Assembly: GCA_002390845.1 (NCBI GenBank)
Contig: DGQT01000097.1
Location: 43,499 to 107,498 of the forward strand
DNA: 64,000 nucleotides
From: Chitinophagaceae bacterium UBA4407
GTDB lineage: Bacteria > Bacteroidota > Bacteroidia > Chitinophagales > Chitinophagaceae
Reading direction: 5' to 3'
In this document: positions 51,151 to 60,756 of the stretch, piece by piece
Layout: each line of letters begins with the position of its first letter
Position numbering within the stretch: position 1 is the stretch's first letter
Notes under the pieces: model-generated
Database searches by the model: none
Told to the model about the DNA's origin: nothing
What the model saw: only the letters and a program-made list of their open reading frames with translations
Position numbers and translations under genes: made by a program

Positions 51151-52050
51151 ATGAAAAGTAATATTTTAAAATACACCACTTTGCTGCTTACATTAACCGG
51201 GTTTGTAAACTGTGAATCTAAAAGCCAGCTTGCTACATCTAAAAATAATAAAAGCCTTCTATGGGAAATTACCGGGAATGAACTTCAAAAGCCCGCCTAC
51301 ATTTATGGAACGATGCACCTGATGTGCAAGCAGGATGCAGTATTGAGCGATAATCTAAAAAAAATAATCCGAGATGTTGATGAAATCTATTTTGAAATAG
51401 ATATGGATGATCTTGGCCAGCTTTTAAGCGGCTTTAGTATGGGAACTATGAAAAATGACACCACATTAAATGAGCTTTATTCGTCGGAAGAGTTTGAACG
51501 CATCTTACATTTTTTCGAAAGTCATGGAATGGGTATGCAGTTACAAATGTTTCAAAAAATGCAGCCGATGCTGATTTCTGCATTAGTGTACCAGGCCATT
51601 TTACCTTGCAGCGCTGCAGATGGAATAGAATTAAATATTATGCAGGTGGCCCATGATTATAAAAAAGAAATAAAAGGTCTTGAAACAGCCGCGTTCCAGG
51701 CGTCGGCATTGGAAAGCATTTCATATACAACGCAGGCTAAAGAATTGCTTTACAGTATAGATAACCTTGATTCAACCGAAGCAGAAAGTGAAAAAATGAT
51801 GGCACTTTATAAAGAGCAGGATTTAGAAAAGCTCCTTGATTTTAGTTTAAAAACAGATGGTGGTACAACATCTGATGTACAGGATGTTATGATAAACCAG
51901 CGCAATAAAAGTTGGGTAGAGAAATTTCCCGACATCTCAAAAAATAAAAGCCTTTTAATTGCAGTTGGGGCAGGGCATTTGGGGGGACAGGCGGGTGTTC
52001 TGAACCTTCTTAAAGAAAAAGGCTATCAATTACGCCCTGTAGAAAATTAG
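51151..52050 (+). CDS. TraB/GumN family protein
   Basis: A 299-aa exported protein. The N-terminus has a signal that could be lipidated at Cys21 (LTGFVNC). The body is a TraB/GumN domain with the N-terminal motif YIYGTMHLMCKQD (GxxH), an EIDMDDLGQL region, then an ELNIMQVAHDYKKEIKGLET block and the C-terminal strand LLIAVGAGHLGGQAGVLNLL (GxxHL), which carry the putative metal-binding His and Glu. Members are suspected metalloproteases related to TIKI and the erythromycin esterase fold; the function of bacterial ones is unknown. It converges with ndk and shares a terminator with it. Confidence 0.9.
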   Translation: MKSNILKYTTLLLTLTGFVNCESKSQLATSKNNKSLLWEITGNELQKPAYIYGTMHLMCKQDAVLSDNLKKIIRDVDEIYFEIDMDDLGQLLSGFSMGTMKNDTTLNELYSSEEFERILHFFESHGMGMQLQMFQKMQPMLISALVYQAILPCSAADGIELNIMQVAHDYKKEIKGLETAAFQASALESISYTTQAKELLYSIDNLDSTEAESEKMMALYKEQDLEKLLDFSLKTDGGTTSDVQDVMINQRNKSWVEKFPDISKNKSLLIAVGAGHLGGQAGVLNLLKEKGYQLRPVEN

Positions 52051-52083
52051 CATCCCCGCATAAACAGGGATGCCAAATTTTTA
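52050..52083. terminator. terminator between the GumN-like gene and ndk
   Basis: Stem GCATCCC / GGGATGC beginning at the stop codon of the GumN-like gene, with loop CGCATAAACA and T-run to the right (ATTTTT). It serves the + strand gene; on the other side it touches the end of ndk. Confidence 0.7.
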
Positions 52084-52497
52084 AAACCTTTCTAAAGCCG
52101 AAAAGAAGAAACTGCCTTCTATTGCAGCATTTTCATCACTGTCGCTTCCATGAACCGCATTTTCGCCAACAGAAGATGCAAAATTTTTCCTTATCGTTCC
52201 TTGCTCGGCCTGGGCAGGATTTGTGGCACCGATTAATTTTCTAAAATCGGCAACTGCATTCTCTTTTTCAAGAATTGCAGCAACAATGGGCCCGCTGCTC
52301 ATAAATTCAACTAACTCACCATAAAACCCACGTTCTTTATGAACTTCATAAAAAGCACCGGCTTGTTCGGGCGTAAGCTTTGTCCATTTCATTGCTTTAA
52401 TTGAAAAACCACCCTTTATAATCTGGTCTAAAATAGCACCTGTAAAACCTTTGCCTGTTGCATCAGGTTTGATCATCGTAAATGTTCTGTTACTCAT
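52081..52497 (-). CDS. ndk: nucleoside diphosphate kinase
   Basis: Ndk, 138 aa, balances nucleoside triphosphates by passing phosphate from ATP to NDPs. Features: TFTMIKPDATGKG at the N-terminus, GFYGELVEFMSSGP, the Kpn loop region, and the phosphohistidine motif ENAVHGSDSDENA (H116). The length is normal and it is a single-copy housekeeping gene here. It is convergent with the GumN-like gene and followed upstream by an L-R repeat pair. Confidence 0.97.
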   Translation of the reverse strand: MSNRTFTMIKPDATGKGFTGAILDQIIKGGFSIKAMKWTKLTPEQAGAFYEVHKERGFYGELVEFMSSGPIVAAILEKENAVADFRKLIGATNPAQAEQGTIRKNFASSVGENAVHGSDSDENAAIEGSFFFSALERF

Positions 52498-52587
52498 AAT
52501 CTGTTTAATTAGGCGGCAAAAGTAAGGGTAACAAATTACACGTTACTGCTAATGATATTAAAATTTATCTGTTAGCTTTTAAATGCA

Positions 52588-52820
52588 TTTATGTTTGGGC
52601 TTTTGCAGTAATGGCATCGCCGGTTGTGTCACTCTCTTATACGTTCTGAACGTTGGGCAGCAAAGTCCGAAAGTCAGTAAAGTCGGGAAGACAGGAAGTA
52701 AAACAGGCCATTGATTCTTTCGAACTTACTGACTTTCGGACTTTGCTGACTTGTATTTTTCAGCACAAGTGTGCGACGCAACAAAAGTTAAATAGTAGCA
52801 ATACAGTTAAAGCCAAAAAA
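52588..52820. repeat. intergenic repeat, L-R pair with a 23-bp perfect inner stem
   Basis: L arm at 52588-52651 (GGGCTTTTGCAGTAATGGC, ATCGCCGGTTGTGTCACTC, TTATACGTTCTGAAC). R arm at 52761-52820 (GCACAAGTGTGCGACGCAAC, AAAAGTTAAATAGTAGC, AGTTAAAGCCAAAAAA). The loop contains the inverted repeat 52658-52680 / 52726-52748, a perfect 23-bp stem. The gene-free stretch 52498-52982 shows nothing else. Confidence 0.85.
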
Positions 52821-52982
52821 GCTTCTCTTAAAATCTTGCTTTATTAAATTTTGAATAAATAAATAACTTTTTTTTTGTATTGTGTAAAAAATACACATAT
52901 TTGTGCTTTGCTGTATTTCTTATTGTGTATTATTTACACAAAACTTAATTTGCCACTTTCACAAAAACAAAATTGCCTGTTT

Positions 52983-55900
52983 ATGAAAAAGATTTTACTC
53001 ATCCCTTTTCTTTTTTGTGTGATTATTACAAACGCACAGTTGCTTACCTGGAGTCCGGATTTTATAAAAGAAGCTTCTACTCCGGTTACAATAACAACTG
53101 ATGCAACGTTTGGCAATAAAGGATTACTTAACTACACACCCACTACAGACGTGTATGTTCATATTGGTTTGATCACCAATAAAAGCACTTCTTCTTCTGA
53201 CTGGAAGCACGTAAAATTTGCAAACTTTAATCTTCCCGATCCATCTGTACAGGCGGTATACCTTGGCAATAACAAATGGAAATTTACTATTACCGGCGGG
53301 CTAAGAACATTTTTTAATGTTACTGATGGCAGTGAAACCATAAAAAAAATAGCCATTCTTTTCAGGAATGGTAATGGATCTAAAAAACAGGCAAATGCAG
53401 ATGGAAGCGATATGTACATACCCGTTTATGATAACGGCGTGTATGCAAGGCTTGATACCCCTTTTCGGCAACCAACTTATGTTCCTATTCCTGAGCCAAT
53501 CAATAAAAACATTGGTGATGCTTTAACCATCAATGCAAAGTCGAGCGTTGCCGGTACATTAAAAATATTCTTCAATGGCAATTTATTAGCCACTTCATCA
53601 ACCACATCTGCTTCAGTAAATACAACTATTTCACTGGGTGGCGACCAGTTGATTGTGGGCGAAATAACAAGTGGAACCACTGTACACAGAGATACTACAA
53701 AATTTGTTGTGGCAAAACCTGTGGTTGCCAATCTTCCACCCGGTGCAAAAGATGGTATTAATTACGAAACTGGAGATACTTCTGCAATCCTGGTTTTGTA
53801 TGCACCACTAAAAAATAATGTTTTTGTATTGGGCGATTTTAATAACTGGGTGCAATCATCTGCATACCTGATGAATGTAACACCAGACTTTAACAGGTAC
53901 TGGATTCGCCTTACGCACCTTACGCCAGGTACAGAATATGCTTACCAATACCTTATTGATAACGCCATAAAAGTTGCAGATTACAATACAGAAAAAGTAT
54001 TGGATCCTGATAACGATAAGTACATTTCAACAGCAACTTATCCAAACCTTAAAGCATATCCCACAGGCAAAACCACTGGTATTGTGAGTATTTTGCAAAC
54101 AGCCAAACCCGCTTTTTCATGGCAGAGTTCCAACTTTACAAGACCTGACAAACGCAACCTGATTATTTATGAATTATTAGTAAGGGATTTTGTGGCAGCC
54201 CAAAACTGGCAAACAATAAAAGATACATTGAGTTATCTGAAAAGATTAGGTATTAATGCAATAGAAGTTATGCCTTTCAACGAGTTTGAAGGTAATAACA
54301 GCTGGGGCTATAATCCAAGTTTCTATTTTGCACCTGATAAAGCATACGGTACAGAAACTGCATTAAAGCAATTTATTGATGAGTGCCACAAACAAGGTAT
54401 TGCAGTAATAATGGATATGGTGCTGAATCATTCATTTGGCCAAAGCCCTATGGTTCAAATGTATTGGGATGCAGCCAATAGCAGGCCTGCAGCCAACAGC
54501 CCCTGGTTTAATACTGTTCCCAAACATGCCTATAACGTTGGCTACGATATTAATCATGAAAGCACAGCCACAAATGATTTTGTAAACCGGGTAATTACAC
54601 ACTGGTTAACCAATTATAAAATTGATGGTTTTCGTTGGGATCTTTCAAAAGGTTTTACACAAACACAGACCTGTGATAATAATGGCGCTAACTGCAACGA
54701 AGGATTATTTTCCGCTTATGATGCAAGCCGCATTGCCATTTGGAAAAAATACTATGGTTATCAGCAAACCGCTTCCGCCGGCAGCTATTGCATACTGGAA
54801 CACTTTGCTGACAATAGTGAAGAAAAAGAGCTATCCAATAATGGGATGCTCCTTTGGGGTAACAGCAACTATAGTTTCAATGAAGCTACTATGGGCTGGG
54901 TGCCTACGTCAGATTTTAGTTACAACATTTATAACAGTTCCGGCAGGGGATGGAGCCAGCCAAACCTTGTTATGTACCCCGAAAGTCATGATGAAGAAAG
55001 GCTGATGTTTAAGAATGAGAACTATGCTAACCTTGCTAACGGATCTTATAATACAAGATCGGTAACTATTGGTACAAAACGTAATGGTATGGCAGCAGCG
55101 TTCTGGAGCATGATACCCGGCCCTAAAATGATATGGGAGTTCGGTGAACTGGGTTATGATTATTCAAGATGCTATTTATCTACCAACGGTGATGGCGGTA
55201 ACTGTAATACAAAAACCGACCCTAAACCAATAAAGTGGGATTATTATCAAAACGTTGACAGGAGGGCTCTTTACGATGTGTATGCAAAGTTGCTTAAACT
55301 CCGCACTACGCCACAATACCTTTCAACTTTTACTACAGGAGCTACTGTTTATAATTTATCAGCGGCGGTTAAATGGCTTTCCGTAAGCGATAACACACTT
55401 AAAGTTATGGTGTTTGGAAATTTTGATGTAGTTGCACAAACAGCTACTGTTAGTTTTCCAAATGCAGGTGTGTGGTATAATTATTTTACTGGTACTTCCA
55501 TCAACATCAGTGCTGCTTCATATTCTGTTACATTGCAGCCAGGTGAATATTATTTGTACACGAATACATCAGTTGTATTGCCTGTTAACCTGTTAAGTTT
55601 TACAGCAAATAAAACAGATAAGCAAACTGTTACAGTTAGCTGGAGTGCAGGCAGTGAAATCAACAACCATCATTACGAAATAGAAAGAAGCAGCAACGGT
55701 TCTTCTTTTGCAGCTATTGGTTCGGTGCAGGCATCAGCTTCTCTTGCACAGGTAAAACAATACCAGTTCATTGACTTAAAGCCTTTGAGTGGTATTAATT
55801 ATTACCGCCTTAAACAGGTTGACAAAGACGGGCAGTTCCATTATTCGGCAGTAGTAAAAATCAGCTTTGCCGGGCAGAATGTTTTATGGCAGTTATATCC

Positions 55901-56129
55901 AAACCCTGCGGGCAGCAACACCGCTATTTATGCACAAACCGGCGTAAATAAAATACAGTTTGCAATAACCGATATATCGGGTAAGCTACTATATCGCAGC
56001 AATACAATCGGTGCGGTAACGGCTGGTCAAAAAATTACCATTCCGGTACAGAATTTATCAAAAGGCGTTTACCTGTTAAAAGTAAATACAGAACAGGGAA
56101 CACAAACCGAAAAACTCGTAATTGAATAA
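52983..56129 (+). CDS. secreted GH13 (alpha-amylase family) enzyme with T9SS sorting domain
   Basis: A 1048-aa secreted glycosidase. Signal peptide (1-19), an N-terminal beta domain (about 20-170), a linker, a CBM48-like domain (about 262-345; NNVFVLGDFNNWVQS), then a GH13 catalytic domain (about 390-790). Conserved region I is VIMDMVLNHS, region II DGFRWDLSKG (nucleophile D553), region III with the acid E606 in CILEHF, and region IV PESHDEERL (D670). The C-terminal 80 residues (WQLYPNPAGSNTAIYAQTGV, ITDISGKLLYRS, KGVYLLKVNTE) are the type A sorting domain. Starch, glycogen or a related alpha-glucan is the likely substrate. There is no SusC/SusD beside it. ATG 52983 starts the signal peptide. 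Confidence 0.95.
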   Translation: MKKILLIPFLFCVIITNAQLLTWSPDFIKEASTPVTITTDATFGNKGLLNYTPTTDVYVHIGLITNKSTSSSDWKHVKFANFNLPDPSVQAVYLGNNKWKFTITGGLRTFFNVTDGSETIKKIAILFRNGNGSKKQANADGSDMYIPVYDNGVYARLDTPFRQPTYVPIPEPINKNIGDALTINAKSSVAGTLKIFFNGNLLATSSTTSASVNTTISLGGDQLIVGEITSGTTVHRDTTKFVVAKPVVANLPPGAKDGINYETGDTSAILVLYAPLKNNVFVLGDFNNWVQSSAYLMNVTPDFNRYWIRLTHLTPGTEYAYQYLIDNAIKVADYNTEKVLDPDNDKYISTATYPNLKAYPTGKTTGIVSILQTAKPAFSWQSSNFTRPDKRNLIIYELLVRDFVAAQNWQTIKDTLSYLKRLGINAIEVMPFNEFEGNNSWGYNPSFYFAPDKAYGTETALKQFIDECHKQGIAVIMDMVLNHSFGQSPMVQMYWDAANSRPAANSPWFNTVPKHAYNVGYDINHESTATNDFVNRVITHWLTNYKIDGFRWDLSKGFTQTQTCDNNGANCNEGLFSAYDASRIAIWKKYYGYQQTASAGSYCILEHFADNSEEKELSNNGMLLWGNSNYSFNEATMGWVPTSDFSYNIYNSSGRGWSQPNLVMYPESHDEERLMFKNENYANLANGSYNTRSVTIGTKRNGMAAAFWSMIPGPKMIWEFGELGYDYSRCYLSTNGDGGNCNTKTDPKPIKWDYYQNVDRRALYDVYAKLLKLRTTPQYLSTFTTGATVYNLSAAVKWLSVSDNTLKVMVFGNFDVVAQTATVSFPNAGVWYNYFTGTSINISAASYSVTLQPGEYYLYTNTSVVLPVNLLSFTANKTDKQTVTVSWSAGSEINNHHYEIERSSNGSSFAAIGSVQASASLAQVKQYQFIDLKPLSGINYYRLKQVDKDGQFHYSAVVKISFAGQNVLWQLYPNPAGSNTAIYAQTGVNKIQFAITDISGKLLYRSNTIGAVTAGQKITIPVQNLSKGVYLLKVNTEQGTQTEKLVIE

Positions 56130-56150
56130 GCATTAATAGTTTTAAACTAA

Positions 56151-56185
56151 AAAACCACCTGCAACATACCAGGTGGTTTTTTTTT
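56151..56185 (+). terminator. intrinsic terminator of the GH13 gene
   Basis: Stem AAAACCACCTG / CAGGTGGTTTT with an 8-nt loop and a run of T's. Confidence 0.92.
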
Positions 56186-56224
56186 GCTTCATGTGCAAGT
56201 TTCTTACAACAAGGGAAGTAGAAA

Positions 56225-56300
56225 TTTATGAACCCGGCTAAAGTAACATCAGGCATCATCCTTGCGTCGCACCCTTGTACGGTTAGATTATATATTTAGC
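56225..56300 (+). repeat. intergenic repeat, L arm
   Basis: TTTATGAACCCGGCTAAAGT, ATCAGGCATCATCC, TTGCGTCGCACCCTTGTAC, and the extended inner part GGTTAGATTATATATTTAGC. It stands in the gene-free stretch 56130-56544, whose other content is the promoter at 56505-56534. Confidence 0.85.
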
Positions 56301-56504
56301 AGTAGCATCCGTGCATCTTTTGCCAAACAGTAATCTATAATCATTGATCCAGGTTACATACACGATCTTTTAATTAGTGCAATGCCAACCAAATGTTTAG
56401 AACATCGAAATAATACTTAACAGTGAAAAAACGGTATTAAAAAAGGTGTTTTCCGCTTTGTAATCAAATTAATTCTAATGACCTTCGGTTATCAGAGTTT
56501 AAAT

Positions 56505-56534
56505 TTTGAACTCACACCTGATAATGTACCTTAA
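56505..56534 (+). promoter_or_regulatory. possible promoter of the membrane-protein gene
   Basis: TTTG, 18 nt, TACCTTAA, ending 10 bp before the ATG at 56545. TACCTTAA recurs at the same kind of position before the gene at 57833. Confidence 0.4.
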
Positions 56535-56544
56535 TCTTTAAGTT

Positions 56545-57294
56545 ATGCAACAAAACAATTTAACATCAGCACCTGGAGATAATGAAAAAATTATCTCTTA
56601 TCAACAGCTTAGAATGTTTATTGGTCTTATTGGTTTGTTTCTTCCTGTTGCTGTTGTAACAGGCTGCTATTTATTTGGTGCCAAAGAATATTCGTGGCAG
56701 CATTCCATCAGTCATTATTATTACAGCAGAATGCACATTGTATTTGTCTGTTCACTCTGTGTATTGGGCGGTTTTCTTATTACTTACAGGGGTAAACCAG
56801 ATAATATTTGGGAGAGCCGGGTTTCTAATATCGCTGGTTATTGTGCTTTTGGTATTGCATCTTTTCCAACGCAGTTCGATGGGTTTCAACCCCCACAAAA
56901 CGGGGCTAACCAGTATATACAACTTTTACAGGATATCAATAATTTTTGGGGCAGTGTACACTTTGCATTTGCAGGTGTTTTATTTACATGCTTTGTTTTA
57001 TTTTGTTTGTATTTTTTTCAAAAACCAGATGAGGTATATACAGGAACAGAGCAAGTAAAATTTTTGCGTAGAAAACGCATCTATAAAATATGCGGATGGG
57101 GTATTCTTTTCAGCATAATTATGATAGCGGTTTTCAGTTTTATAATAAAAACAAAAGAGGGTATATTGGCGTACAGCACTTTTATTTTTGAAACAACATC
57201 TTTGTGGTTTTTCGGAACTGCGTGGCTTATAAAAGGTTCTGTAGCTTTAAAAAATGTGCCTGTACTCAAAAATATGATCAGGTCTTTGCGTTAA
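56545..57294 (+). CDS. six-helix membrane protein of unknown function
   Basis: A 249-aa inner-membrane protein with a short cytoplasmic N-terminus and six predicted helices (about 25-45, 66-84, 95-110, 132-155, 180-200, 210-228). HSISHYYYSRMHIVFVCSLC after the first helix contains His and Tyr residues in a row and recalls DUF998-type membrane proteins, but I cannot name a family with confidence. No enzymatic motif. The gene lies alone between the L arm at 56225 and the L/R arms at 57390-57694. Confidence 0.8.
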   Translation: MQQNNLTSAPGDNEKIISYQQLRMFIGLIGLFLPVAVVTGCYLFGAKEYSWQHSISHYYYSRMHIVFVCSLCVLGGFLITYRGKPDNIWESRVSNIAGYCAFGIASFPTQFDGFQPPQNGANQYIQLLQDINNFWGSVHFAFAGVLFTCFVLFCLYFFQKPDEVYTGTEQVKFLRRKRIYKICGWGILFSIIMIAVFSFIIKTKEGILAYSTFIFETTSLWFFGTAWLIKGSVALKNVPVLKNMIRSLR

Positions 57295-57389
57295 ATAAGA
57301 AAATAAACCCGGCAAATAAACATTACAGAAACAGATCGGGCTTTTGCTTTATCTATACTAACATGTAGTTTTTAAATTAATTGAATGTA

Positions 57390-57437
57390 ATACCAGCACT
57401 GGTTTTCATATCATCTATGTTGCGTCGCAATCCGTTC
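57390..57437 (+). repeat. intergenic repeat, L arm (partial)
   Basis: ACCAGCACTGGTTTTCATAT, CATCTATGTTGCGTCGCA, ATCCGTTCG. It stands in the gene-free stretch 57295-57832, which also holds the R arm at 57634 and the promoter at 57773. Confidence 0.65.
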
Positions 57438-57633
57438 GTCTGCTGTAAAAATGGCATCGTCCCATTTCAAATGCAGTCCTCTAAAAAAATCAGGCATTTT
57501 ACAATACAAAGTTTTACTTTCCTCAATTCAGGTACTCAGTAATTACTTCTTAAAAATCTTTACTACTGTAAAAATTCCATACAGTATCCAACTGCACAAA
57601 AAATACACTTCGCTCTTGCTGCGCAATGCTTCG

Positions 57634-57694
57634 GCTGTACAAGAGTGCGACGCAACAACTGCCTCATGCATATTCTTCTGCCCGGCCCATAAAA
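57634..57694 (-). repeat. intergenic repeat, R arm
   Basis: GCTGTACAAGAGTGCGACGC, AACAACTGCCTCATGC, TTCTGCCCGGCCCATAAAA. Confidence 0.85.
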
Positions 57695-57772
57695 TTTCTT
57701 TGTTAAGTCTCAACGTTACCATCACTTCAAAATTATGATATCGTAAAGTTTAAATTACTTCACCAAATTTTG

Positions 57773-57802
57773 TTGATTTGGTTACTGATAGTTGTACCTT
57801 AA
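57773..57802 (+). promoter_or_regulatory. possible promoter of the YncE/phosphoesterase gene
   Basis: TTG, 19 nt, TACCTTAA, ending 30 bp before the ATG at 57833. Confidence 0.45.
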
Positions 57803-57832
57803 TCGCTTCTTAATTCATTTAAATATTTAGCT

Positions 57833-60586
57833 ATGTCAAGGTTGTTTCTTTGTATTTTGTCCCTTTGGTTATTGGTATGCATATCAGGGTTCTCGCAGTT
57901 AAAAACATTATCTGTTCCGGGCAGAAACGAATATACCCATATTGATAAAAACGGCGTTTCCGTTTTGCCCAGCGGCCGTTACGTAACACCTGCGGGAAAA
58001 ACGATCTCGATTTCGCATGATCCTTTTGGCCTGGTTGTTTCGCCCGATGGCAGCAAAACCGTAACCTTACATGACGGCGTTTTTACCGTAATTGACAACG
58101 AAACTTTAAAAAGCACCATGGTGGGTTGGGTTGGCGATATACCCGGCAGCGACAGGCCCGCTTTTGAACGAAAAACTTTTGAACAGGCAATTCCGTCGCC
58201 GTTATCAAACGGTTCTTTTCTGGGAGTTGCTTTTGGCAAGGATAACAAAACTGTTTTCCTTAGTGCAGGCGACAACGGATCGGTGATCGTGTACGATATT
58301 GAAAACTTTAAAAGACTCGATTCTATTTCATTAAACGGTGCGGTGGATGGTGTGGATTATGGCGACAGCTTTACTTCTGATCTTGTGTTTAATCCCGATA
58401 CAAACGAACTGCTGGTGCTGGATCGTGGCAATTTCAGGATGGTAAGGATAGATCTTGCTACAAGAAAACTCACCGCTTCCATACCCACCGGCAGGCAGCC
58501 ATTCGGGTTGGCACTAAGCCCCGACCACAAACTTGCTTTCGTGGCAAATGTGGGCATGTACGATTATCCCTTAATCGGCGATATAACACCAGAGAATTAC
58601 GACAGCATGTTAATCCCGTGGCACCCTTATGGCAACGGAACGAAAGAATCCATTAACGGATACAAATTAAAGGGCAGGGATATACCCGGTGTTGGCAGTC
58701 CGCTGGCACCAGAAGCCATGAGTGTTTATATGATTGACCTTGCACAGAATAAAGTAACAGACCGCTATAAACCCGGCTACCAGATAGGTGAAATGATAGA
58801 AGACGCTGAAGTGGTTGGCGGTGCAAGCCCTAACTCATTAGTTGTTGGTAAGGAATATGCTTATGTAACCAATGCTACAAACGATAATATTTCTATTATT
58901 GATTACATGGAACATAAAATTGTGGGTACCATCCCAGTGAGGATTGACCCAATGATTGATAAATACCGCGGTCTGCTGCCATTTGGTATTACGATGAGCG
59001 CAGATGAAAAAACTTTGTATGTGGCTTTGCTTGGCTTTAATGCGGTTGCCGTAATTGATATTGCAACAAAAACAACAAAGGGATTAATACCCACAGGCTG
59101 GGGGCCTTCAAGGGTTCGCATATCGCCGAATGGAAAAAACTTGTATGTGGTTTGTATCCGTGGTTATGGTGCCGGCCCTAATGGTGGAAAAGATTATAAG
59201 GTTACTGAAGTAGGCACTTATATTGGCGATGTGCAAATGGGGACTTTTCAAAAGATCGCTGTTCCCAACGATATTGAATTAGCTGCTTACACAAAGCAGT
59301 CTATACAAAATACATTTACTGTTACCGACGCAAAGGACGATGTGAAAAATCCTTTACCGGTTTTACCAGGCATAAGAAAAAGTCCCATAAAATACATCGT
59401 GTATATCACCAAAGAGAACCGCACTTACGATGAGGTATTGGGACAGATGAAAACCGGTAACGGCGATTCTACCATTGCCCGGTTTGGTGTTAACGTAAAC
59501 ATCATGGCGAAAGATAAAACGGTTGTTCATGTAAACGTGTCGCCCAACCATTTAAAGATTGCAGGTAAGTTTGCTTTCTCCGATAATTTTTACTGCGACA
59601 GCGACGCCTCTATTCACGGTCACCACTGGATGATGGGTGTTATTCCCAATGAGTGGGTGGAAGCCAATTCAAGTGTAGATAAAACCGCTAAGTATTTTTC
59701 AAAAGCTTCTGGCCGCAGGTTCCCCGGATCAACGGGCAGTATGGATCCGGAAGACTACGCAGAACGGGGTGGAATATGGGAAGCGATGGGCCGCAGTAAA
59801 GTATCTTTTTACAATTTTGGAGAAGCCAATGAAACAGCCCACAACCGCGAAGATTGGTACGATACGGCAACAGGTTCAGGTCATGCAGTTATGGTTCCCA
59901 TGCAAAAAGCATTGTGGCCAAAAACAAGCCACAACTATGCAGGTTTTAATATGAATATCCCTGACCAGTTTCGCGTACAGCAGTTTGAAACCGAGTTTAC
60001 TAAAATGTGGTTAACAGGCAAAAAGCAAATGCCTTCGCTGGTTACCATTCAATTACCAAACGATCACACCGCAGGACCAAGACCCGAAGATGGCTATCCT
60101 TTTTATCACTCCTTCGTTGCCGACAATGATCTTGCGCTTGGCCGCATTATCCAGTTTCTTTCCGGCACGCCTTACTGGAAAAATATGCTGGTGGTTGTTA
60201 CCGAAGATGACCCGCAGGGTGGCGTAGATCATGTAGATGCACACCGCAGTATATTAATGCTGGCCGGCCCCTATGTAAAGCATGGTTATGTATCTCATGA
60301 GCACGCCAATTTTGGCTCCATTTTAAAGATGATCTATAACATTCTTAATGTGCCTTATGTAAACCAATACGATGCTACAGCAACGAGTTTACAGGATTTT
60401 TTCACCAGCAAACCAGATTACTCAACCTATTCTCCGCTCATCCCTTCAAAGGAAGTGTTTGACGCCAATCTGGCCATGAAAAAATACCACCGCGATATAG
60501 ACTGGAGAACCGTTACAAAAGGCATTGAGATGGACGATGAAGATGATCAACGCAAGGCAAGCCGCACACAGCAAAAGGAAAAATAA
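57833..60586 (+). CDS. YncE-like beta-propeller fused to phosphoesterase
   Basis: A 917-aa exported fusion protein. Signal peptide (1-20, ISGFSQ). Residues about 40-480 form a YVTN/YncE-type seven-bladed propeller (FGKDNKTVFLSAGDNGSVIV, PDTNELLVLDRGNFRMVRID, TGRQPFGLALSPDHKLAFVA, TGWGPSRVRISPNGKNLYVV). Residues about 510-870 form a phosphoesterase domain of the alkaline-phosphatase superfamily (PF04185 type): YIVYITKENRTYDEVLGQM, FSDNFYCDSDASIHGHHWMM, VTIQLPNDHTAGPRPEDGYP, VVTEDDPQGGVDHVDAHRSI, where Asp/His residues would bind two metals. This combined form is known in Bacteroidota; it probably hydrolyses a phosphodiester or phospholipid head group. Confidence 0.92.
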   Translation: MSRLFLCILSLWLLVCISGFSQLKTLSVPGRNEYTHIDKNGVSVLPSGRYVTPAGKTISISHDPFGLVVSPDGSKTVTLHDGVFTVIDNETLKSTMVGWVGDIPGSDRPAFERKTFEQAIPSPLSNGSFLGVAFGKDNKTVFLSAGDNGSVIVYDIENFKRLDSISLNGAVDGVDYGDSFTSDLVFNPDTNELLVLDRGNFRMVRIDLATRKLTASIPTGRQPFGLALSPDHKLAFVANVGMYDYPLIGDITPENYDSMLIPWHPYGNGTKESINGYKLKGRDIPGVGSPLAPEAMSVYMIDLAQNKVTDRYKPGYQIGEMIEDAEVVGGASPNSLVVGKEYAYVTNATNDNISIIDYMEHKIVGTIPVRIDPMIDKYRGLLPFGITMSADEKTLYVALLGFNAVAVIDIATKTTKGLIPTGWGPSRVRISPNGKNLYVVCIRGYGAGPNGGKDYKVTEVGTYIGDVQMGTFQKIAVPNDIELAAYTKQSIQNTFTVTDAKDDVKNPLPVLPGIRKSPIKYIVYITKENRTYDEVLGQMKTGNGDSTIARFGVNVNIMAKDKTVVHVNVSPNHLKIAGKFAFSDNFYCDSDASIHGHHWMMGVIPNEWVEANSSVDKTAKYFSKASGRRFPGSTGSMDPEDYAERGGIWEAMGRSKVSFYNFGEANETAHNREDWYDTATGSGHAVMVPMQKALWPKTSHNYAGFNMNIPDQFRVQQFETEFTKMWLTGKKQMPSLVTIQLPNDHTAGPRPEDGYPFYHSFVADNDLALGRIIQFLSGTPYWKNMLVVVTEDDPQGGVDHVDAHRSILMLAGPYVKHGYVSHEHANFGSILKMIYNILNVPYVNQYDATATSLQDFFTSKPDYSTYSPLIPSKEVFDANLAMKKYHRDIDWRTVTKGIEMDDEDDQRKASRTQQKEK

Positions 60587-60592
60587 AGGCAT

Positions 60593-60693
60593 TATTTGCC
60601 AGGCATTAGTACTACTATGAAACTTTTGTTGCGTCGCACTCTTGTGCGGTTGGATTATATATTGAGCTTGCCCGAAGCGTAGATTGAAGCGGA
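60593..60693 (+). repeat. intergenic repeat, extended L arm
   Basis: TATTTGCCAGGCATTAGTAC, TACTATGAAACTTTTGTTGC, GTCGCACTCTTGTGCGG, GATTATATATTGAGCTT, GCGTAGATTGAAGCGGA. The inner parts repeat in inverse order at 61566-61670, which makes this the longest pair in the window. Confidence 0.9.
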
Positions 60694-60756
60694 TTTTTAT
60701 AGGGGGACGCCAACAAGAGCGAAGGATTAAAATAACTTCATTTTAAAGAAGTGAAT

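Noticed and set aside
57300..57345. Possible terminator after the membrane-protein gene
   Set aside because: Only CCCG/CGGG can pair across a 25-nt loop, which is too weak to call.
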